A stretch of 64,000 bases of DNA from Aptenodytes patagonicus. Lineage: Eukaryota; Chordata; Aves; Sphenisciformes; Spheniscidae. A program made the position numbers and the translations under genes. The stretch is from positions 22,158,101-22,222,100 of the forward strand of contig NC_134957.1 in the NCBI RefSeq assembly GCF_965638725.1, in the 5' to 3' direction. The notes under the pieces are model-generated. The model was not told where the DNA came from. It worked only from the letters and a program-made list of their open reading frames with translations, and did no database searches. Positions 11,161 through 61,040 of the stretch are shown here, one piece after another (position 1 is the first letter of the stretch; each line of letters opens with the position of its first letter).

Positions 11161-12255
11161 CCCCCTTCCCTCAGGGAGCCGCAGAGGTGTGATTTAAGGA
11201 AGTCTGAATATGTAATTGTGAATTTCTCCTGAATACAAATGCCCAATTGTCAGATTTACGCGAGTCATTCTTTTTCTTTTTCCCTAGAAGTTAGGCTTCA
11301 GACGCAATTTGTCCTGTCTTCTTCTTTGAGATATATTTGGGAAATTTATGTAATTTTTAATTATGTTTGACAGAGGAAGAAGGAGGGGGGGAGAATTTAT
11401 CTGTGTACAGCAGCTGTTCTAGAGACAAAATCGAAAAAAGGGCAGTTTCTCCTGTGCTCTGGTTTGACTGTATTTGCCATCCAAGCTGAGAGAACTTGCT
11501 GATGAAGTCTCAAGTAGTGACTCAACTAGCCTAGCAAAACAGAGAGACCCCCAAAGGAAAGGTGAGCCTGAGTGAGAAGCATTTTGCAGTATGTCTTGGG
11601 GTTATTTTCAACCATTTTGTGCTTTATTATTTAAGTAAAGAGTATCTCTATGCGAACTGCAAAAGAGATAATGTCTGGAGCAAGGATATGGGCAAGAGCT
11701 GCTTGGGAGGACTGGACGCTAGTCTGAGAACATAGGCATTGTAACTGCAGTCTCTAATGCCGGCAGAGGTGTCTGACACAGAGTGCCGAATCTCAGCTTA
11801 GTGCCATAAAGCTCAGAGGGTAGCAGGTTCTGTGCTGGTGTCGCCTCATCGCAGCATGGTGTGCGCTAACAAAATTTCTAACACCCTGAATATTTGTCCT
11901 TTCCACTGTGCCTGTTTTACCTCTAACTTAGTATGTATGAACTTGTTAAGACTGGGACTAAAGACAGTTTATTGTAACACCTGGCATGCTTGGAGTTTCA
12001 TCCCTGGTAAGGGGCCTTGAGTTGCTACCAGAATGCAAATGAACTACTACATCTGTACTAATTAAAGACCAATCCCATTTTCACTGAATTCAGTGAGAGG
12101 TTTGTTATTGATATCTGCAAGACATGAGTTGAATTGCATAAGGAATAAAATACACAACTGGGTTCACCTGTAAGGTTTTCCCTTCAAGAAAGTACTCTCA
12201 GCTGAGTTCTTGATGCTTATCCCATTGCTGCCTCCTCTAGGCCAGAGTTGCGTGT
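11040..12255. other. Sequence after UPRT exon 1
   Basis: It begins as GC-rich intron 1 of UPRT and turns AT-rich after about 11180. I searched by eye for UPRT exons 2-7 and for ZDHHC15 3' exons on both strands and saw none. Confidence 0.55.
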
Positions 12256-12366
12256 GCCTCTGCTACTGCCGTCTGAGGAAGCGTCTTCTAGGATCCCGGT
12301 GCTGTGCCAGCCCTGCCTAACCAAGGTCGGAGGGAAAACAGGTGACTTTGCTCAGATACAGGGGAC
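12256..12366 (-). repeat. Inner inverted repeat, right copy
   Basis: Reverse complement of 2203-2313 with three differences and no gaps. The pair encloses the whole ZDHHC15-UPRT fragment. Confidence 0.9.
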
Positions 12367-15051
12367 CGTGTTAGAGGTACTGTGAAGGATCAGGCCATAT
12401 GTTACGAGAAATGAGAGATTATTTAATTGGGAAGCCTGACTTAATCAGCGTAATGTGTCTAGAAGTCAAACCAGAAACAAGCTCTATCCATATTACAGGA
12501 ATATCAGCAGTTGTACACTAGGTGTAGTGTTATTTATAAAATGACTAGTTTATGGCATCAATAAGCTGATCTATTAATTTCCATCTTGACATTCATACAG
12601 CCAGGTCAGTTGATTTTTTTTTTCTTAAATTATTTTTTGTCTTTAGGCTTGTTAACTGTCAAGAGTCACATTTCAAACTCAAGTGAATTGTGCTGTAGCC
12701 TAGGTACTGTTCTCTGAATGCTTATTTTTAACCAAGTACTGAAACTTCTACCATTCAAACTGTTAATTAGCTGACACTGCATGGCCAGTAATAAACGTCA
12801 ATATATCAGACTTTAACTGTCTGTTTTGTATTTAAAGTTAATACTTCTAGTCCCCTGAGGACAAGAAAATATATTAAAGAGAAGAGAAGCAAGATAACAC
12901 AGAGATGGGGACAGTTAAGAAAAGATGGGAAGACAAATCCATTTATGCTACAGGCAAATACAGCAACAAAAAAGCTTCTAAACGTTTTCTTCAGTATTGC
13001 CCTTCATCTCTGAAAAATCATTTCTTAGTACAGCACAGAAAGACTAAGTGCATAGTGTAGACAAAGTCTACTCACTCATTATTAGTGCAATAATTCCTTG
13101 TATACAAGTACTAAAACAGGCTAGCTGTAAATAAAGTTACACCTTCTACGGTTTCACTAGTTCTCAATTGTTACAAGCTCACTGTGATCCCTTGGTGTGT
13201 AGGCACTGTCTCCACTGCCTTGCTGAATGCTAATGAGCTTCCATGTAATTTAACCACAGAAAGACATCTCTTCCACATCAACACCTATTACCAGCTCCAA
13301 AATTGGTTTGTGAAGCTTAGTAGAGATATGCCCATAGTTTTTTTTTTTAGCTGCTTGTAAAAATTGGAGGTCACACCAGGCACTGTAAAATAGAGCAGTA
13401 AGATGGTCTTGATCATCGTATCACACCCATACCAGGGAATTGTCTTAGTGTTTACCAAATGCCTTGAAACCATTCCTAATGCAAGATAGAAGGTAAAAAT
13501 GAAGGATGAAACTACATACGGAAGTCCATATATTAGCAACACAGTTACTATATTTAGAGGCAGGCATGAAGCATTATATTAAGGACATGCTTATATCTAG
13601 CTGTGCTTTAGGTCAGCTCTGAGATTTTTCTCCCCTTCCTCCAGCCATCCAGCTGACAGATGGTGTCGTCGTTTTGTGGCTGAGGTCCAGAAGTGAAACT
13701 CTTGTCTGGGATTTAGCTTTCATCAAAGGGCATCCTGAGTTAGGACATATATATCCAAGCTGTCCCCAACTTTTTATTCAGACCTTTCTCTTCCAAGAAT
13801 TTCCTGGGACTCGTAACTTTGGATTCATAACTCATTTTAACATTCCCCTTGAAGGGTTTAGTGTACCCCAATCCTACCTTTAGAAATGCTTTTTTCTTTG
13901 AATGGAGTGAGTTGGAACCATCTTCCATCCATGCAATAAATAGGATTTCTTAATAGTTCTTCCGGTACTTCAACAGAAAGCATTCACAAGCCTGTTAGCA
14001 ATATACCTATTACCTGTTAGCAGTGCTCCCTCCACTTGGATACATTCTTCGCACGGTGAAGCCAGTTTCCTAGAAGCATGTAAGTCGCCAGCTCTGCTTC
14101 TTCCCAGACTATAAATAAGCATGTGGCTTGTTACTATTTCTTGATCAGAATTAAACACAGTCATAATCAAACATATTCAGGATGAGAATGGATTTATAAG
14201 GAACGATATCAACCTTGGCTTTGAGGAGTCTGTGATTAAAACCTGATGCTTCAAAAGGCCTGAATTAATATGCCTATGGGAATCATTGGAGCCAATTTTT
14301 ATAGCTTTTTGTAAAACCTCTTGTTTTATTGCAGTTCATTCTTTCATTCTGCCCTATATTTCACAGTTCACATCCATCTGCAAATGTCATTTTTTTGGTC
14401 CATTCTGACTACATTTTCCCCCATTCATCTATTTTGAAATGAATAAATTAATTCCAGTTTATTGCCTCTGAAATGCCTTGATTTTTTGAGGTATGTAATA
14501 CCTCCACACTGGAATTTCTGTGCTTCTGCACTACACCCTTATGTGTGGTTCTTACAGGAAAAAACCGTGTAAGTACCCACTTCCAATATCTTTTATCAGC
14601 CAGATGATACTTTCAAAGTGTTGAGAGAACATGAGCAAATTAGTCTTCATGCCAACGCCCCGTATGTCAGGGGTGTCGTCATTTTTCATCTTCATTTTGC
14701 TGTTGGGGATACTGAGACATCCCCGACATAGCTGTACAGCATGTTAGGGTATAACGTGCTATCGCTCAGTACGCTGACCTTGTTCTCAAGCCCTGGTTTG
14801 CTGTCTGCACAGCTCTCGGAAGGACTGGTGGCCGTACTCCAGAGTTACCCAAGTGCACCCCTCCAATTAGTACAATAATAGTTTGCCACAGTATTTTAGC
14901 ATTTAATATTTTAGTATTGGCAGCGTAGTATTTTATGGTGCTTTGGGAGGTGGTGTGGAAAAAGGCCAGATGAGATATCTTTTAGGATTCTGTTCACGAA
15001 TCTCCGCTGCGGTGAGTTATTTCCATTCCCAGAGCTTCTATTTCTTCTACC
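12367..15051. other. Non-coding spacer between the two inverted pairs, right side
   Basis: About 2.7 kb against 1.24 kb on the left side, so the two flanks are not mirror images here. It is AT-rich, with no supported exon. A minus-strand open frame at 13288-13575 has hydrophobic stretches but no family match that I recognise. Confidence 0.5.
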
Positions 15052-16015
15052 GAGCTGCTTCTGTCATCTTTTCTCACTGCCAACTCTGGAGCGTGCATTG
15101 ATTTCTGTCTGTCTCCAAGGAGATCCTCTGCTTCTACAGCTAAATCTGCAGAGAAACAGGTATTTCTTTTGTGGCAAGCTACTTTAAACAGTGCAAGTTT
15201 ATAAAACTCGTCTGTTGTTAGCTTTCCGTGTCTATAGCATGAGCTTTGTTCTCCTGGTTAGGGCGCTCTGAGGGAAGGGGTTGTCACGTTTCTGACCACT
15301 ACAGGTATGTGGCCTCGTTTTCTTTTGGTGTCTCTCTCGGGGTTCATGCTGGGCCTTGTACAGCTATCAATAATCTGGTATCATGTAAATAAACTGGTGT
15401 CGAAAGGAGAGAGAGAAGATCGGAACTGGCAAAAAGACGGAAAGGGGGGGGGGGGGGGGGGGGGGGCGCAATAAAACCAGCAGCATTGGAGAGTTCTTAA
15501 AGAAGGAACAGCAGGTAAAGGCAAACTTTGGAGGGGAAATATTAATGTCAAATATATTAAGCACCTTATTAGCCTTAAAAGCGTAGAGGAAATAAAATGA
15601 TATGCGTTAGCAGAGGCAATGGAAATTCTGAAGCTGATTTTTTGCTCAGTCCATGATAATGGAATATTAAAATTATAAAATTTTCCATCAAATACCACCT
15701 AGCCATTTGCTATTGTAAGCAGATACGTGTGTATGTAATGCCAGATTCTTCAGTGCAGATACTTTTCTCATGTCTTGGCCATTTTAATTCTAAGTACCCT
15801 AAACGAGGGGATACCAACGATCCTACCCCATTTCCATTATGACAATTATTTGCCAGAGATTTATCTTTAGCTTCCCTGTATTGAATTGGATCCCATTACT
15901 TCCAGTACTCCTTCCTTCTGTCGTCATTAGTAATTTCTCACCCTTCTTAAATGTTTACAGCATGGGGTATAGTCACCCCTTAGTTATCTGTAAACTAAGC
16001 TGCTAGCATTTAGCA
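15052..16015 (-). repeat. Right arm of near-perfect inverted repeat
   Basis: Mirror of 1-959. Identity starts abruptly at 15052 (GAGCTGCTTCTGTC) and ends at 16015, where the left arm reaches the window edge; whether the homology goes on past 16015 needs the sequence to the left of the window. It contains the G23 run at 15444-15466. Confidence 0.97.
15444..15466 (+). repeat. G23 homopolymer in right arm
   Basis: Uninterrupted run of 23 guanines, five longer than its C18 mirror at 550-567. Confidence 0.95.
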
Positions 16016-16641
16016 CGTTTAATGCCTTTTTCCAAATTAATCGCCTCCTCTCCACCAGTCTGCTGATGTGCTTTTTCGGTGTTAGATGACTGACGGAACG
16101 TCATTTTCAATATTCCATCAGAACGCTGAACGTTCCCCTTCGTACTTCATGAGAGGAGCGTGTTTCTTTCTCACGCAGTTGGCGCTTGCTTCGGAACTTT
16201 ATAGTAGAGAAAAAATTAGTGCTAGCCTGGACTAAAGAGAGCATGAACTGGATGGTCAAACGCACGTTTTCCATCTTCAAGGTTAGGGTCTTACTGGAAG
16301 TACGTAACGGGTTCTATCACTTGACGCAGCGTACAGGCGCATGGAACCTGCTCTTCTCTCCGTCTTTAACGAAGACAAGACTGTAATAATGCAGTTGTCT
16401 CAGAACGGTGCGGTGAGGTTTGACAATGCAGGTTTGCGGAGCGATTTTGTACATCTCCATTGGAGAGGCGTTAGAGCCACGTCAAGCACTGCGATACCAC
16501 AGGTCAGGGTTCTTTTATCCACACGCAGGGTGTTCCGTGTAGCACATGCCCAAAGAGCTGGATACGGTGGAAACGCTGGACACGCATCACACGGCTGAGA
16601 GCCTGTGCTGCAGGTCGGATCGATCCGGAATGCACTGTATC

Positions 16642-16690
16642 TGCATATGTATGTATGTCATGCATACATATATGTATGTATGTCATACGT
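16642..16690 (+). repeat. Imperfect (ATGT)n microsatellite
   Basis: ATGTATGT blocks separated by CATGCATACATAT, forming a partly palindromic AT-rich tract. Confidence 0.8.
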
Positions 16691-17118
16691 ACTCTCTATG
16701 TATGATGGCTATCTCAGCGATGCGTGCGGAAACATTGCAGAAACATTTGAAATCACTCGAAAGATGCTGCAGTGTTGGTCAGCCTGTCTGTCCAGGCTGT
16801 CCCAGACCAAAGAGTCACAATTATCACATCTTGCCTGGTGAAACTTCCATGTTGAAAAGGGCATACCGAAGGAAGCGGATGTATGGAAACCATAAGCCTA
16901 GAATTTCTGTTTATCTTTCTGAATGGTGCCACTGGGCAGCACTGTTCAGACCAAGCTCTGCCAAACGCAATTATGATGAAGAATTAGATTAGTGACAGGG
17001 AAATGTCACCTCTGTCATATAAAGTGAACCCTGGTCAGAAGCAAAGTTACGTATCAAAGTGCAGGCTACAGAAAGCCTGCCTCATTAAAAATCAGCTTTA
17101 GGCCAATTGTCCTTTTCC

Positions 17119-17136
17119 TGTCTGTCTGTCTGTCTC
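17119..17136 (+). repeat. (CTGT)n microsatellite
   Basis: Four tandem CTGT units. Confidence 0.85.
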
Positions 17137-18281
17137 CCCCACGAATGAGCTTATAACTCTCCCTCAAGGCAAGAGCATCGGTAGTGAAGCTCTGGTAGCT
17201 TTGAAGAAATCTTTCTGTGATTGAAAATGCCACACAGAGCTACAGCTTCCTCACGGCCCTGCATGCCGATCAGATGAGAGTATACAGGCCACTGTGAATG
17301 CAATCCATGGCATACCTCTATCTTCCTAAACTGGTGTTTAATTAGGAACCATGCTATTGCTGCGTTATTCTGGTCTCAAAGGAGCTATGGCTGAGCCGTG
17401 ATCACGGCGGTGTCAGCCGAAGGAGTTCTCTGAGGTAGCTCACAACTTGACCCCGGGAAGGGCGTGGAATGCAGAACTAGCTCTGTGCGGAGACGTGCCA
17501 CGCCACATGGCACCCAGATCACACCTTCCCCTCCGGCCGGCGCTCCCCTCACGGCTCTGTAGGCCGAGGCCTGTCTGCGCCCGAGCCGAGGAAACCACTG
17601 GGGCAGCTGCTCTGCGGGGTCCCCGAAATCTGCTGAGAGGGACATGTGCCAGCTCGGGCCCCACTTCTCATCTGACAGCCACATTGGTGTCCAGCTGCGC
17701 GTGGAGAAAGCGTGAGCGCACTAACCGGCAGCTTAGAAGAAGCACCCTTGTGAGCAAGAGAGACTTTATAAAGTACCGCTGTATTAACGGAGCTGCTGAC
17801 CAATATGAGCAATGCTTGCAGTTGCGTCGTTTGGGCTTGAGGACCCCCATATTTCAACAGCCCAATTTCTCAAAAAGGGTGCCGTTATCGGTACAGTCAG
17901 AACAAAAATCCTCTTGAGGAGGTGACAGCTCGGGAAGGGCTTGGCCGCTCCCCAGCTCGGCAGGGAAGCGCCCGTCCCCCTCGGGGCGCCACGGCAGGGC
18001 TGAGGGCATCCTCGGCGCGCTCCTGCCTTGCCGCTGCCCACCGGCCAGACCAAACGGCCCCGGCGGGCGGGCGGGCAAGCCGCGCTGCCGCGGCCGTAGC
18101 CGCAGGAGGCGGCGGGCGAGGGCTCGGCGGGCTCCGGGCGCGGAGCGGCGCGCTGCCATGGCGACGTGCCCCGCCTTCTCCTCAGGGCGGCCGGGCCGGG
18201 AGCGGGGCTCCTCCCGCCCCGCCGCTCCGCCCAGCGAGTCCGCCGCCGTCCCACAATCCTCTCCTCTCCTGCCCTCGCAAG

Positions 18282-59144
<40,863 letters not shown>

Positions 59145-59990
59145 GTATGATCCTGGATTAATCTTCTATAACAGGTTAAAAATGCACAAGATTACAAGGA
59201 AGTGCAGCTCTTGTTACTAAGTCACCATTCAAAAACTTCCTGGGTTTTGCAGTTTTTGGGTTTTACAGTTTCTCAGAGGGACATCATTTCATCCAAAGGA
59301 GTTCTATTTTTACATCTTTAGAAATCTCTAATATTCAATGGCATCTGCAAGAGCTGAGCTTTTTCAGAAACTTTAAACTTCTCAACTAAGAGTGTAATTT
59401 ATGGCAATTTTTAGGCATTGGTAAATTCTCCTGGTAGTCGCTTGAGGTGGATTATTAAATGGTAAACAGATTTGTCCTTGATTTACATTATTTCTCACCA
59501 TTAATGGTTGATAAATGTCATGTTTTAATTGTAATTGGGCTAATTTGAACTCATTTGCTAGTGAGGAAGATGCAATTTAAATTCTTCAGTGGTGTTCTGG
59601 TTTAAAATGTTCTTCCTTGTAAAGAATAAGAAAAGCCTCAACAAAGTAGCAAACTAAATATTGGAATTATCCATCTCACCCTTCAAAAACACCTTTCGTA
59701 CTGGACTATCAGGAGATGTATTGGTATTATTCTAAAAGAAAACTAACAGTATTTTTAAGAGCTGGCAAAAATCTGGAATTGACAAAATATGGTGTGACTT
59801 CACAGAAAACATACAAAATGTTGTATGTAAATATGAAGAATCTGAAGTTTCCCTTAAATGAAAAAATCAGAGTTTGGGATTCTGCATCCTCAACACCTGC
59901 TGTAGTAGAATGCAGTCGCTTTTTCTATTTCAGTCATGGTCTTAGGGGGCAATTAAGATTCAATAAAGACTTCCATAAATTTCTATTATG
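59145..59990 (+). other. ABCB7: ABCB7 3'UTR
   Basis: About 0.85 kb from stop codon to a likely cleavage site after AATAAA at 59962-59967. The end is inferred from this first canonical signal; further signals at about 61727 and 63822 could give longer forms. Confidence 0.6.
59962..59967 (+). terminator. ABCB7: Polyadenylation signal AATAAA
   Basis: Canonical hexamer, the first after the stop codon. Confidence 0.6.
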
Positions 59991-60114
59991 TCATTAATGT
60001 ATGAGAAGATGACCTGGATAATGTTGAAAGCATTGCTATAATCATCTCCTCATTTCAATAGTCAAAACTTCTTCAGTGTCAAGAAACCTCAGTCTTTGCG
60101 ATTTGCAGGACACT

Positions 60115-60119
60115 ACAGG
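60115..60119 (+). repeat. Target-site duplication, left (ACAGG)
   Basis: Five bases identical to 61036-61040, directly abutting the LTR ends. Confidence 0.8.
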
Positions 60120-61035
60120 TGTATTGGGTTTGTGTGGCAAGGTTGTAGTAGCGGGGGGGCTACAGGGGTGGCTTCTGTGAGAAGCTGCTAGAAGCTTCCC
60201 CCATGTCCGATAGAGCCAGTGCCAGCCGGCTCCAAGACGGACCCGCCGCTGGCCAAAGCTGAGCCCATCAGCAACAGTGGTAGCACCTCTGGGATAACAT
60301 ATTTCAGAAGGGGGGAAAAAAAAAAAACCCTGCGCAACAGCAATTGCAGCTGGAGAGAAGAGTGAGAATATGTGAGAGGAACAGCTCTGCAGACACCAAG
60401 GGCAGTGAAGAAGGAGGGGGAGGAGGTGCTCCAGCCGTCGGAGCAGAGATTCCCCTGCAGCCCGTGGTGAAGACAATGGTGAGGCAGGCTTTCCCCCTGC
60501 AGCCCATGGAGGTCCACGGTGGAGCAGATACCCACCTGCAGCCTGTGGAGGACCCTATGCTGGAGCAGGTGGATGTGCCCGAAGGAGGCTGTGACCCTGT
60601 GGAGAGCCTGCGCTGGAGCAGGGGAAGAGTGCGAGGAGTCCTCCCCCTGAGGAGGAAGGAGCGGCAGAGACGACGTGTGATGAACTGACTGCAACCCCCA
60701 TTCCCCGTCCCCCTGCGCCGCTCGGGGGGGAGGAGGTAGAGAAATCAGGAGTGAGGTTGAGCCTGGGAAGAGGGGAGGGGTAGGGGGAAGGTGTTTACAG
60801 ATTTGGTTTTATTTTCTCATTACCCTACTCTGACTTCTAATTGGCAATAAATTAAATTAATTTCCCCAAGTCAAGTCTGTTTTGCCTGTGACGGTAATTG
60901 GTGAGTGATCTCCCTGTCCTTATCTCGACCCGTGAGCCGCTCGTTATATTTTTTCCCTCCCCCGTCCAGTTGAGGAGGGCAGTGATAGAGCGGCTTGGTG
61001 GGCACCCGGCGTCCAGCCAGGGTCAACCCACCACA
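60120..61035 (+). mobile_element. Solo LTR of an ERVL-like endogenous retrovirus
   Basis: A 916-base block starts TGTATTGGG and ends CCCACCACA, bounded on both sides by ACAGG (60115-60119 and 61036-61040). TG...CA ends with a 5-bp target duplication fit an LTR of the ERVL class. It contains an AATAAA-type signal (about 60846) and GC-rich A/G stretches. No internal retroviral genes are present, so it is a product of LTR-LTR recombination. The open frames on both strands inside it are not genes. Confidence 0.85.
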
Positions 61036-61040
61036 ACAGG
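61036..61040 (+). repeat. Target-site duplication, right (ACAGG)
   Basis: Matches 60115-60119. Confidence 0.8.

Larger units (their letters stand above)
16016..17900. other. Spacer between the inverted repeat and the ABCB7 promoter
   Basis: No supported gene. It holds an ATGT-type microsatellite at about 16642-16690 and a CTGT repeat at about 17119-17136. Long open frames at 16546-16992 and 17447-17917 show no family features and contain repeat-derived or low-complexity parts. Confidence 0.55.

Noticed and set aside
14181-14235. Peptide with NGF and NLGF resembling the ZDHHC15 exon after helix 4
   Set aside because: Order and spacing are wrong, no splice sites fit and the similarity is only a few residues.
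16546-16992. 148-codon frame upstream of ABCB7
   Set aside because: Partly encoded by the ATGT microsatellite, with no splice or family support.
17447-17917. 156-codon frame near the ABCB7 CpG island
   Set aside because: GC-rich DNA yields long chance frames; several overlapping frames on both strands are equally long.
11040-18281. Search for UPRT exons 2-7 and ZDHHC15 3' exons on both strands
   Set aside because: No segment encoding the conserved UPRT core or the ZDHHC15 C-terminal region was seen by eye; a profile search could still find a diverged one.
60188-60694. 168-codon minus-strand frame and a 114-codon plus-strand frame downstream of ABCB7
   Set aside because: Both lie inside the solo LTR, which has no internal coding region.
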